In this document: in pieces, positions 1 through 7,096 of the stretch | Layout: every line of letters starts with the position of its first letter | Position numbering within the stretch: the first letter of the stretch is position 1 | Source: Myxococcota bacterium | Lineage (GTDB): Bacteria > Myxococcota > Polyangia > GCA-2747355 > JAKLHH01 | Length of the DNA: 9,918 bases | Reading direction: 5' to 3' | Assembly: GCA_022710245.1 (NCBI GenBank) | Contig: JAKLHH010000184.1 | Span: 1 to 9,918 of the forward strand | The notes under the pieces: generated by a model | The model's input: only the letters and a program-made list of their open reading frames with translations | Databases searched by the model: none | What the model was told of the DNA's origin: nothing | Translations under genes and position numbers: made by a program

Positions 1-407
1 GCCAGCTTCGCGCAGCGATCCTTGAGCTCGAGGACGATGCGCTCGGCGGTCTTGCGCCCGATGCCAGGGATGGTCTGCAGGCGCTTGTGGTCCTCGCCGG
101 CGATCGCCTCCACCAGCTCCTGCACCGGCATGCCCGAGAGCACCGTCAGCGCCAGCTTGGGGCCGATGCCGGAGACCAGGATGAGGAGCTCGAAGGCCGC
201 CTGCTCGGTCGCCTCCGCGAAGCCGAAGATCTGCAGCGCGTCCTCGCGCACGTGGGTGTGGCAGCGCAGCTCGACCGGCGCGCCCTCCGCGGGCAGCGCG
301 GAGGCCGTCTGCGCCGAGACGTGGACCAGGTAGCCGACCCCGCCGACGTCCACCACCGCGCGATCGAGCTCCTTGCGCAGGAGCGTGCCTCTCAGGTGCG
401 CGATCAT
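1..407 (-). CDS. ruvA: Holliday junction branch migration protein RuvA (partial, C-terminus beyond window)
   Basis: RuvA binds four-way DNA junctions and, with the RuvB ATPase, drives branch migration during recombination repair in the cytoplasm. About 135 residues are visible, beginning [10 protein letters not shown], which is the usual N-terminal OB-fold domain. Two helix-hairpin-helix motifs of domain II follow: SGIGPK at about residues 79-84 and PGIGRKTAER at about 114-123. The family is about 200 residues, so the C-terminal RuvB-contacting domain III lies past the left edge. The ATG at 405-407 overlaps the ruvC stop as ATGA. A strong Shine-Dalgarno, AGGAGGGG read on the minus strand (plus positions 418-425), sits 10 nt upstream inside ruvC and fixes the start. 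It is the last visible gene of a yebC-ruvC-ruvA operon; ruvB is commonly next but is not in view. Identification is secure. Confidence 0.96.
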   Translation of the reverse strand, partial: MIAHLRGTLLRKELDRAVVDVGGVGYLVHVSAQTASALPAEGAPVELRCHTHVREDALQIFGFAEATEQAAFELLILVSGIGPKLALTVLSGMPVQELVEAIAGEDHKRLQTIPGIGRKTAERIVLELKDRCAKL

Positions 408-907
408 GGCTGGTTCGCCCCTCCTGTCGGCGCGCGAGCGGAGAGCGAGTGGCAGACCGCCACCGCCATCGCGTCGGCCTCGTCCTCGGCGACCTCGCGG
501 CGCAGCGAGAGGAGCACCTGGACCATGCGCTGGATCTGCTGCTTCTCGGCGCGCCCGTGGCCGCACACGGCGCGCTTCACCGTCGCCGGCGGGTAGGAGA
601 AGACCGGCACGCCGCCGCGCGCGGCCACCGCGAGCGCCACGCCGCGCGCCTGCCCGAGCGTCAGCGCGCTGCGCGGGTAGCGGGCGCTGAAGACGTCCTC
701 GACGGCCACGGCCGACGGCGCGACCCGCGCGAGGAGCTCCTCGAGGCGCGCCTGCAGCGTGCCCAGCCGCTCGCTCAGGCTGACCGTCGCCGGGAGCTTG
801 ATGGTGCCGCTCTCCACCACCGAGAGCTGCCTCCCCTCCTGGCTCACCGCTGCCCAGCCCGTCTTGCGGCTGCCAGGGTCGATCCCCAGGGTGAGGAGCG
901 GGGTCAC
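404..907 (-). CDS. ruvC: Crossover junction endodeoxyribonuclease RuvC
   Basis: RuvC is the Holliday junction resolvase: a dimeric, Mg2+-dependent nuclease that nicks two strands of like polarity to finish recombination started by RecA and moved by RuvAB. The 167-residue product has the usual length and all four catalytic acids of the RNase H-like fold: D10 in LGIDPGS, E70 in [11 protein letters not shown], and D142 and D145 in [13 protein letters not shown] (equivalent to E. coli D7, E68, D138, D141). The start is GTG (905-907), overlapping the yebC stop as GTGA. There is no good Shine-Dalgarno of its own, so translation is probably coupled to yebC. Its own stop overlaps the ruvA ATG. Nothing is truncated or altered. 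Confidence 0.97.
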   Translation of the reverse strand: MTPLLTLGIDPGSRKTGWAAVSQEGRQLSVVESGTIKLPATVSLSERLGTLQARLEELLARVAPSAVAVEDVFSARYPRSALTLGQARGVALAVAARGGVPVFSYPPATVKRAVCGHGRAEKQQIQRMVQVLLSLRREVAEDEADAMAVAVCHSLSARAPTGGANQP

Positions 908-1653
908 TCGGCGAGCTGCTCGAGGACGGCGTCGTCGATGTCGGCGTTGGCCCAGACGTGCTGCACGTCGTCGTGGTCCTCGAGGAGGCCCATCAGCCGC
1001 ACCAGCACCTCGGCGTCGCGCCCCTCGACGCTGACGGTATTCTTGGGCACCATCGCGACCTCGGAGGACTCCACCTTGAACCCCGCCTCCCGCAGATCCT
1101 CGGCGACCTTGTTGACGTCGCCGGGCGCGCTCTGCACCTCGAAGATGTCGCCGCCGTCCTGGACGTCCTCGGCGCCGACCTCGAGCGCCTTCTCCATCAG
1201 CTGCTCCTCGTCGGTGCCCTCCTTGGGGATCGTGATCAGACCGCGCTTGGTGAACATCCAGGAGACGCAGCCGGTCTCACCCATGTTCCCGTTGCCCTTC
1301 TGGAACATGTGGCGGATCTCGCTGACCGTGCGGTTCTTGTTGTCGGTCATCGTCTCGACGAGGATCGCCACCCCGCCGGGCCCGTAGCCCTCGTAGGTGA
1401 TCTCCTCGTAGGTGACGCCCTCGAGCTCGCCGGTGCCCTTCTTGATCGCGCGATCGATGTTGTCGCCCGGCATGTTGTTCTGGCGAGCGGTGATGACGGC
1501 GGAGCGCAGGCGCGGGTTGCCGTTGACGTCCCCGCCACCCATCCGGGCTGCCACGGTGATCTCCTTGATGAGCTTCGTGAAGATCTTGCCGCGCTTGGCG
1601 TCAGCCGCGCCCTTCTTGTGCTTGATGGTGCTCCACTTGCTATGGCCGGACAT
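904..1653 (-). CDS. yebC: YebC/PmpR (TACO1) family protein
   Basis: This is a YebC/TACO1 family member of 249 residues. The family has been described as DNA-binding transcriptional regulators (PmpR) and, more recently, as ribosome-associated factors that help translate difficult stretches; which applies here cannot be told from sequence. The hallmark N-terminus [20 protein letters not shown] is present. It is followed by the acidic middle domain ([29 protein letters not shown] at about residues 90-125) and a C-terminal domain ending in [13 protein letters not shown] start at the ATG at 1651-1653, not the 20-residue upstream extension. MSGHSKW is the family start, and GAGAGGAG lies about 9 nt before it. 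The stop overlaps the ruvC GTG. The yebC-ruvC-ruvA order is widespread in bacteria. Confidence 0.96.
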   Translation of the reverse strand: MSGHSKWSTIKHKKGAADAKRGKIFTKLIKEITVAARMGGGDVNGNPRLRSAVITARQNNMPGDNIDRAIKKGTGELEGVTYEEITYEGYGPGGVAILVETMTDNKNRTVSEIRHMFQKGNGNMGETGCVSWMFTKRGLITIPKEGTDEEQLMEKALEVGAEDVQDGGDIFEVQSAPGDVNKVAEDLREAGFKVESSEVAMVPKNTVSVEGRDAEVLVRLMGLLEDHDDVQHVWANADIDDAVLEQLAE

Positions 1654-1755
1654 ACCGTGTCTCCTCTCGGCGGTGCACGCGGCCGGAGCCTTCCCCGCGC
1701 CGACGGCGGACAACCAGCAGAAGCTCCGCGCAGCTTCGCGCCTGCGCGTAAGACC

Positions 1756-1776
1756 TGAGTATGGTTACCATAGTCA
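1756..1776. promoter_or_regulatory. 21-bp palindrome in the divergent yebC / 1817 intergenic region (candidate operator)
   Basis: The core TATGGTTACCATA (1760-1772) is a perfect inverted repeat around a single central T at 1766. Beyond one mismatched pair (G/G at 1759/1773), three further pairs (TGA/TCA) extend symmetry to 1756-1776. It is the only AT-rich stretch in an otherwise GC-rich intergenic region between two divergent genes. It ends 5 nt before the possible -35 of the plus-strand gene. This placement and symmetry suit a dimeric regulator site. The regulator and direction of effect are unknown, and no gene for a classical repressor is visible nearby. Confidence 0.45.
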
Positions 1777-1781
1777 CTCGC

Positions 1782-1810
1782 TTGCGGGCAATAGGGCGGG
1801 GTCGTAACAT
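1782..1810 (+). promoter_or_regulatory. Candidate sigma-70 promoter for the 1817 gene, apparently leaderless
   Basis: TTGCGG (1782-1787), a 17-nt spacer, then TAACAT (1805-1810) resembles a sigma-70 promoter with 3/6 and 4/6 matches. The expected transcription start is 1816-1817, i.e. on the A of the ATG, so the mRNA would have no leader. No Shine-Dalgarno occurs at a normal distance; the only G-rich run is GGGCGGGG, more than 15 nt upstream. Inference from pattern only. Confidence 0.35.
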
Positions 1811-1816
1811 GCGTCG

Positions 1817-4237
1817 ATGCGCGCTGCCTGGACCCTGCTGACCCTGCTCCTCTGCCAGAGCTGCCAGCGGCCCCCGGCCCCGGTGCCACCGCCGCTCCGG
1901 GTCCCCGAGGTCAAGAGCCAGGCCCGCGCCGTCCGGCTCGCCGGGCGACCGGGCCTGCGGGGCTCGCTGGTCGCCGGCGAGGCAGGCGACTTCCTCCTCG
2001 AGAACGGCGTCGCGTCGCTGGTCGTGGGCGGGCTCGCCAGCCTCGCGCCCGGCGCGCTGCTCGACGCTGCGCCGGCGCAGGGCGAGGATGCCCTGCGAGC
2101 GCTGACGCCACTCGTCGGGGTCAATCCGTCGCCGGCGCGGTTCGAGCGCGCCGAGGTGGAGCACCTCGGAGGTGCGGCCACCGTACGGCTGCGAGGGCGC
2201 GACCCCGAGGCCCCGTCGGTGGAGGTCATCACGGAGGTGAGCCTGCACCCCGGGTCCAGCACGGCCCGGCTGGTCACCACGGTGGTCAACCACGGAGCGC
2301 GGGCGTTGCTCCAGTACAAGCTCGCCGACCTGATCGACTGGGGCGAGGCCGAGGCCTTCGCGCCGGGGCTCGGGCGCGCGCCCGAGGGGCGCCCCGCGCT
2401 GGCCTGGCTGGGGGCGTGGTCGCCCCGGGTGACCTACGGCTACGCCCACCGGGGCGGGCTCTCGGCGGACCTCACGGGGCCGCTGCCGGTGGCCCTGCTG
2501 GAGACCTTCGAGCTGGCGGCCGGCGCACGGTTCTCGGCCAGCCGGCAGCTCGCGATCGGCCGCGGCGGGCAGCTCGCCAGCCTGCTGCCGACCCTCCTCG
2601 GCGGGGAGCTCGAGCAGCCGCGCGGCGCCGTCGAGCTCACCGTCGAGGGCGAGGAGGGTGACCCGATCGCCGACGCGGAGCTCGAGGTGCGGTCCGAGGG
2701 GAAGCTGCAGGTGCTGGGCCGCAGCGGCACAGACGGGGCGGCGCGCCTGCAGCTCCCGCCGGGCCGCTACCAGCTGCGCGCGCTGACCGCGGAGCGGATC
2801 AGCTCGCCGCAGACCGTCGAGGTGGCCGCGGGGAGCGTGGCGCTGGCGCGCCTCAGGCTGGGCCCGCCCTCGCGGCTGCTCTTCGAGGTGCGCGACCGGG
2901 CGGGCGCGCTGCTCCCGGCGCGCCTCACCATCCTCGGCCTCGACGACACGCCGACACCCTGGCTCGGCCCCCCGCAGGGCGCGCGGAGCGGCGCCGACGT
3001 GAGCCTGCGCGCGCGGCACCAGCTCCTCAGCCCCGAGGGCCGGGGCAGCCTCCCTCTCCCGCCTGGACGCTACCGCGTGATCGCCTCGCGCGGCCCCGAG
3101 CACACCATCCAGTCCGCCGATCTGACGCTGCGCCCCCACGCCGGGGCGAGCTTCCAGGCGCGGCTGCTGCGGGTGGTGGACGCGGTGGGACACGTCGCGC
3201 TCGACCTCGGCCAGCGCACGCGCCTGACCGCAGGCTGCGCCGTCGATCCCGACCAGCGCGCGCTGGCGAGTCGCGTCGAGGGCGTGGCCGCGGTCGTCAC
3301 CGGGGAGGAGGAGCTCGCCGCGCGCTGGGCCGGCGCCGGGCCGCTGCAGATCGTCGGCCTCGCCGGGCGCTCCCCAACGCTGGGACGCTACCTGGCCTTC
3401 CCGCTCGCTCCCGGGGTGCGCGCCAGCGAGCTCGAGGCGTCGCTCGAAGGGGGCGCGCTGATCGAGCTCGAGGGAGCGCGGCAGCCGGGCGGGCTCCTGG
3501 CGCAGGTGGCCTTCGATCCCGCGCAGCCGCGCCCCGAGCTGATCCCGCCGCAGGTCGCGGCGCTGCGCCTCCTCGACGGCGCCCACCCCGAGGACGTGAA
3601 CCGTTTGCTGGCGGACTGGCTCGCGCTGCTGCGCGCTGGCCGGCGCCTGGTGGCGACCGCTGGCTCGGGGAGCCGCTCGATCGCGCTGGGTCCGGCGGGC
3701 TGGCCGCGGACCTACGTCGAGGCCCCGCCAGGAGCCGACGCGGCCGCCGTCATCGCGGCGCTCCGCGGCGGGCGCGCCACCCTCGGAGCAGGCGTCTTCG
3801 CCCGCCTCGAGGTCAACGGCAAGGGGCCTGGTGAGACGGTCACCCTCCCGGCTCAGCGGCGGCGTCGCGGGAAGCCGGCGGCGGTCGAGGTCAGCGTGCG
3901 CGTGACCGTCTCGGCGCCCGGGTGGGTGGGGCTCGATCAGCTGACGCTGTACGTGCACGGCGTCCCCTGGCGCCAGCCCATCCCGATCCCCGGCCGCGCC
4001 GATGGGGTGCGGCTCGATCAGACGCTCCGGGTGCCGGTCGACCACGACGGGTTCGTGGTCGCCGTGGTGCGGGGCAGCACCGCGCTCGGCCCGGTCGTCG
4101 AGCTGGCCGGGGCCCCCCTGCCGCCGCTGGCGATCACCAACCCGGTCTGGATCGACGCGGACGGCGACGGCCGCATCGCGGCGGCCCCTGCGTCGCAGCC
4201 CGCGGCGTCCCTTCCGTCGCGGAGGCGCGGACGCTGA
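1817..4237 (+). CDS. Exported CehA/McbA-like PHP-fold protein lacking the metal-binding motifs (probable pseudoenzyme)
   Basis: An 806-residue protein. Residues 1-16 look like a lipoprotein signal peptide (Arg at 2, hydrophobic run, C16), but the lipobox CQSC is imperfect, so export is likely and lipidation uncertain. Residues about 40-265 form a beta-rich N-terminal domain. At about 282-345 and 352-450 are two carboxypeptidase-regulatory-like beta domains (each has LPPGRY). From about 453 to the end the sequence follows the layout I recall for CehA/McbA family metallohydrolases: VVDAVGHVALDL, later NRLLADWLALL (595-605), PRTYV (630-634), ALRGGRATLGAG (648-659) and ITNPVWIDADGDGR (773-786), the last being a DxDxDG Ca-type loop. 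The usual metal-binding signatures (DxHxH, TDH, GHxNAxPL, NHP, SDSH) are replaced by DLGQR (463-467), TGEEE (495-499), GRYLAFPL (523-530), AFDP (565-568) and SGSR (617-620). I therefore infer a non-catalytic scaffold or ligand-binding role. Family placement is from memory of motifs, not a search. It has no visible Shine-Dalgarno. Confidence 0.8.
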   Translation: MRAAWTLLTLLLCQSCQRPPAPVPPPLRVPEVKSQARAVRLAGRPGLRGSLVAGEAGDFLLENGVASLVVGGLASLAPGALLDAAPAQGEDALRALTPLVGVNPSPARFERAEVEHLGGAATVRLRGRDPEAPSVEVITEVSLHPGSSTARLVTTVVNHGARALLQYKLADLIDWGEAEAFAPGLGRAPEGRPALAWLGAWSPRVTYGYAHRGGLSADLTGPLPVALLETFELAAGARFSASRQLAIGRGGQLASLLPTLLGGELEQPRGAVELTVEGEEGDPIADAELEVRSEGKLQVLGRSGTDGAARLQLPPGRYQLRALTAERISSPQTVEVAAGSVALARLRLGPPSRLLFEVRDRAGALLPARLTILGLDDTPTPWLGPPQGARSGADVSLRARHQLLSPEGRGSLPLPPGRYRVIASRGPEHTIQSADLTLRPHAGASFQARLLRVVDAVGHVALDLGQRTRLTAGCAVDPDQRALASRVEGVAAVVTGEEELAARWAGAGPLQIVGLAGRSPTLGRYLAFPLAPGVRASELEASLEGGALIELEGARQPGGLLAQVAFDPAQPRPELIPPQVAALRLLDGAHPEDVNRLLADWLALLRAGRRLVATAGSGSRSIALGPAGWPRTYVEAPPGADAAAVIAALRGGRATLGAGVFARLEVNGKGPGETVTLPAQRRRRGKPAAVEVSVRVTVSAPGWVGLDQLTLYVHGVPWRQPIPIPGRADGVRLDQTLRVPVDHDGFVVAVVRGSTALGPVVELAGAPLPPLAITNPVWIDADGDGRIAAAPASQPAASLPSRRRGR

Positions 4238-4262
4238 CGCTCGCCTGACCGCGGCCCGCGAG

Positions 4263-4291
4263 TTGATATTCGCCTGCCGCTCCGGTACCGT
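4263..4291 (+). promoter_or_regulatory. Candidate sigma-70 promoter for the kinase operon
   Basis: TTGATA (4263-4268, 5/6 to the -35 consensus), a 17-nt spacer and TACCGT (4286-4291, 3/6 to the -10) lie in the 101-nt gap after the 1817 gene. The predicted start is near 4298, giving a leader of about 40 nt. The kinase ATG at 4339 has GAGGG (4330-4334) close upstream. This suggests the kinase operon is transcribed separately from the preceding gene. Confidence 0.5.
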
Positions 4292-4338
4292 ACGAGCTGT
4301 AGTTCAGCGAGCGGCTAGCGGCGTCCACCGAGGGCTCG

Positions 4339-6366
4339 ATGGTCTGTCCGAAGTGCAAGCGGGCGTTCCCCTCCACACGCAGCGTGTGCCCGGTGGACGG
4401 TGCGCTGCTGATGGCGAGCCACGAGGACACCCAGGGCTGGGGCTCGGCGACGCTGCAGAGCCCGCCGCAGGCCGACGGACCGCTCAAGTCCATCCAGACC
4501 GACGAGAGCTCGGTGGAGAGCAGCGCCACGGTGGCGCCGTATGCCGGCGCCGAGCCCGCGCAGGTCCTGACCGGGGCCCAGGTGCGGACCGGACCGCCCG
4601 GCCCCCAGGTGACCGGCCCGCATACCCCTGCTGGCGTGCGGCGCGCGCCGGCAGACCCCGCCATCGCCTCGCGCCCGCAGCGGACCGGGCCCGCCCAGCC
4701 GGCCGTGGACACCGAGCTCGCGACCGGCACCATGGTCGGCGAGTACCAGGTGCTCGGGCTCCTCGGCACTGGCGGCATGGGCTCGGTCTACTCCGGCGTG
4801 CAGCCCGTGATCGGCAAGCGCGTCGCGATCAAGGTCCTGCTCCGGGAGCTGGCGGCGAACCAGCAGGTGGTCGCCCGCTTCATGGGCGAGGCGCGCGCGG
4901 TCAACCAGGCCCAGAGCCGCTACATCGTCGACATCTTCTCGTTCGGCGAGCTCCCCGACGGGCGCCAGTACTTCGTGATGGAGCACCTCGACGGCAAGTC
5001 GCTCCGCGACTTCCTCAAGGAGCGTCAGGTGCTCACCTTCGACGAGGCGTACGCGATCCTCGGCTGCGTCGCCAAGGGGCTGATCGCCGCGCACAGCAAG
5101 GGCATCATCCACCGCGACATCAAGCCCGAGAACATCATGGTCAAGGTCGAGGAGGACGGCGCCATCACGGCCAAGGTCCTCGACTTCGGCATCGCCAAGC
5201 TGCAGTCCGGCGAGACCTCCACCCCCGGCTTCACGACCCGCACCGGCGCGGCGATGGGCACCCCTTACTACATGTCGCCCGAGCAGTGCCGCGGGGTCAG
5301 CGTCGACCATCGCACCGATCTCTATGCGATCGGCATCATCATGTTCGAGATGTTCACCGGCGCGCTCCCCTTCAACGCGCGCTCTTACATCGACCTGGTG
5401 AACAAGCACCTCTTCGCGAGCCCGCCCTCGCCGAGCCGGCTGCGAAACGCGATCTCGCCACCGCTCGAGGCGCTGATCCTGCGCTGCATCGCCAAGGACC
5501 CGGCGGAGCGCCCGCAGAGCGCCGAGCAGTTTCTGCAGGAGCTGAGCCAGCTGGCGCCCGCGCTGCGGGGCACGCGCTTCAACATCACGGCGCCCGAGGA
5601 CGCGCCGCGCGAGCCGGAGCAGGTCGCGATCCCGGGCCTGGCGGGCCCCTCGCCCACGACCACCGCGCCGCCTCGTGCGGGCTCGCGCTGGATCGCGCTC
5701 GCCGCCGGGCTCGCGCTGATCACCGGCCTCGGCGTCGGCGCTGGCTTCCTCTACAAGCGCTCGCTCGTCCGCCCCTCCGACGGCAGCGGCGCGGGCGTCG
5801 GCACGGCGGCACCGACGACCACACTCCTCTCCATCTCCACCAGCCCGGTCGGCGCGACGATCTTCCTCGACGACAAGAAGCAGGCCGAGCCCACGCCGAC
5901 GCAGCTCGAGGTGAAGCCGGGGAGCCACGAGCTGCGCCTCCAGCTGGCGGGCTACAAGACCTACGTCGAGCGGGTGAACACCGGAGCCGGCCAGAAGCAC
6001 TTTCTCACCTACGTGCTGACCGCGGCCCCGCCCGAGAGCCCGGCGCGGCTCCATGTCAGCACCGGCAACCCGAAGGCGAGCTACACGCTCGACAACGAGA
6101 AGGTGGGGAGCGGCAGCACGCTCGAGCTCTCGGGCCTGCGCGCCGGGCCGCACCGGCTGCGGATCACCGCGCCAGGGTACCTGCCCGTGGAGCAGGCCGT
6201 GACGCTGCCGGCCGGCGCCGCGCTCGAGCTGGAGATCCAGCTGCGGAGCGGCAAGCACGTGAAGAAGGGCGGCAAGGACACCAAGGACGCGAAGGGCGGC
6301 GACCCGCCGAAGAAACCCGACGACGATGACACCACGATCAACCCTTTCAAGAAGCATAGCCCTTAG
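4339..6366 (+). CDS. Transmembrane Hanks-type Ser/Thr protein kinase with zinc-ribbon-like N-terminus and two PEGA domains
   Basis: This 675-residue receptor-like kinase phosphorylates Ser/Thr on protein substrates from the cytoplasmic side of the inner membrane. The N-terminus CPKCKRAF (C3, C6) and CPVDG (C17, D20) is a degenerate zinc-ribbon motif. A Pro/Gly-rich linker runs to about 130. The kinase domain spans about 136-404: glycine loop GTGGMGSV (143-150), ATP-binding K165 in VAIK, E184 of helix C, catalytic HRDIKPEN (258-265), DFG (282-284), a Thr-rich activation loop (292-308) and SPE (313-315). All catalytic residues are intact and it is an RD kinase, so activity is expected. One membrane helix lies at about 451-471. 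Two PEGA domains (about 497-561 and 569-635) follow outside, then a charged tail ending DDTTINPFKKHSP. It heads an operon with the TPR-PEGA and Cys-rich lipoprotein genes and overlaps the former by 41 nt. Substrate and signal are unknown. Confidence 0.95.
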   Translation: MVCPKCKRAFPSTRSVCPVDGALLMASHEDTQGWGSATLQSPPQADGPLKSIQTDESSVESSATVAPYAGAEPAQVLTGAQVRTGPPGPQVTGPHTPAGVRRAPADPAIASRPQRTGPAQPAVDTELATGTMVGEYQVLGLLGTGGMGSVYSGVQPVIGKRVAIKVLLRELAANQQVVARFMGEARAVNQAQSRYIVDIFSFGELPDGRQYFVMEHLDGKSLRDFLKERQVLTFDEAYAILGCVAKGLIAAHSKGIIHRDIKPENIMVKVEEDGAITAKVLDFGIAKLQSGETSTPGFTTRTGAAMGTPYYMSPEQCRGVSVDHRTDLYAIGIIMFEMFTGALPFNARSYIDLVNKHLFASPPSPSRLRNAISPPLEALILRCIAKDPAERPQSAEQFLQELSQLAPALRGTRFNITAPEDAPREPEQVAIPGLAGPSPTTTAPPRAGSRWIALAAGLALITGLGVGAGFLYKRSLVRPSDGSGAGVGTAAPTTTLLSISTSPVGATIFLDDKKQAEPTPTQLEVKPGSHELRLQLAGYKTYVERVNTGAGQKHFLTYVLTAAPPESPARLHVSTGNPKASYTLDNEKVGSGSTLELSGLRAGPHRLRITAPGYLPVEQAVTLPAGAALELEIQLRSGKHVKKGGKDTKDAKGGDPPKKPDDDDTTINPFKKHSP

Positions 6367-7096
6367 CCTGCTCCTCGCCGCGGGCGTCGCCCGGGCCGAG
6401 GACGCCGAGGAGGCCAAGCGCCACTTCGGCGCGGCCGAGATGGCGTACAAGCTGGGCAAGTTCGAGGAGGCGATCCGCGAGTACGAGGCCGCCTACAAGG
6501 CGCTCCCGGAGCCGGCGTTCCTCTTCAACCTGGCCCAGTCGCACCGGCGGCAGTACAAGCTCGATCAGGACCCGAAGCACCTGCAGACCGCGATCAACCT
6601 CTACCGCACCTACCTGAAGGAGGTGCCCGCGGCCCAGAACAAGGACGCGGTGAGGAACCTGATCGGCGAGGTGCAGAAGCTCCTCGACAGCGTCGAGGAG
6701 CGGAACCGGCTCTCGCGGGAGCCGGGGGTGCTGGTGCTGAGCGCCGCCGACGAGCAGTCGCACGGCGCGGCGGTCCAGATCGACGACAAGCCCGCCGGCG
6801 TGCTCCCCACCTCGCAGACGCTGAAGCCGGGGATCCACTTCGTCAAGGTGACCCGCGTCGGCTTCGCGAGCTGGACCTCCTCGGTCACCGTCTCGCCCGG
6901 GAGCCGCGTCGAGCTCCCGGTGCTGATGCGGCCCGTCGCCGCGGGCGGTGGCGGTCCGACGCCGCGGCCCATCTACAAGCGCTGGTGGTTCTGGACCGTG
7001 ATCGGCGCGGTGGTCGCCGCCGGCGCGACGACCGGCATCTACTTCGCCGCCCGACCCGCGGCGCCCCCCTCGATGCCTCAGCTGGATCTGCGATGA
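6326..7096 (+). CDS. Secreted TPR-PEGA protein with C-terminal membrane anchor
   Basis: A 256-residue protein. Residues 1-24 are a Sec-type signal peptide (R4, R9, hydrophobic 11-20, cleavage after VARA). About 28-125 are amphipathic helices of TPR type (KRHFGAAEMAYKLGKFEEAI, then AFLFNLAQSHRR). About 134-201 form a PEGA domain (LVLSAADEQ, QIDDKPAGVLPTS, KPGIHFVKVTRVGF). A Pro-rich stretch precedes a C-terminal hydrophobic segment WWFWTVIGAVVAAGATTGIYFAA (about 220-242), preceded by basic residues. It should sit in the periplasm, tethered to the inner membrane. The ATG at 6326 lies inside the kinase gene in another frame; it is the only start giving the whole signal peptide. No clear Shine-Dalgarno is present, so translation is probably coupled to the kinase. 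Sharing the PEGA fold with the kinase's periplasmic half suggests a partner role, by inference. TPR plus PEGA proteins with a WWFW-type anchor are familiar from Myxococcota. Confidence 0.88.
   Translation: MTPRSTLSRSIALSLLLAAGVARAEDAEEAKRHFGAAEMAYKLGKFEEAIREYEAAYKALPEPAFLFNLAQSHRRQYKLDQDPKHLQTAINLYRTYLKEVPAAQNKDAVRNLIGEVQKLLDSVEERNRLSREPGVLVLSAADEQSHGAAVQIDDKPAGVLPTSQTLKPGIHFVKVTRVGFASWTSSVTVSPGSRVELPVLMRPVAAGGGGPTPRPIYKRWWFWTVIGAVVAAGATTGIYFAARPAAPPSMPQLDLR

Noticed and set aside
1654..1713. A 20-residue N-terminal extension of YebC
   Set aside because: The family starts at MSGHSKW and the Shine-Dalgarno lies within the extension.
1654..1800. A promoter for yebC on the minus strand
   Set aside because: Several weak -10-like words such as CATACT occur, but none has an acceptable -35 at 16-18 nt; I could not choose one.
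1640..4045. An 801-codon open frame on the minus strand opposite the pseudoenzyme gene
   Set aside because: It is rich in Arg, Ala, Gly and His, has no motif or signal peptide, and mirrors a gene with strong GC third-position bias. Such antisense open frames are expected in very GC-rich DNA.
4002..6329. A 775-codon plus-strand open frame across the kinase gene
   Set aside because: Composition is Arg/Ala/Gly/Pro-rich with no domain, whereas the overlapping frame encodes a complete kinase with all catalytic motifs.
4315..6459. A 714-codon minus-strand open frame opposite the kinase gene
   Set aside because: Antisense shadow with shadow composition and no supported start.
6985..7092. A 36-residue N-terminal extension of the Cys-rich lipoprotein
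   Set aside because: It is Arg/Asp-rich and lies in the previous gene. Starting at 7093 gives an ATGA overlap and a proper lipoprotein signal peptide.
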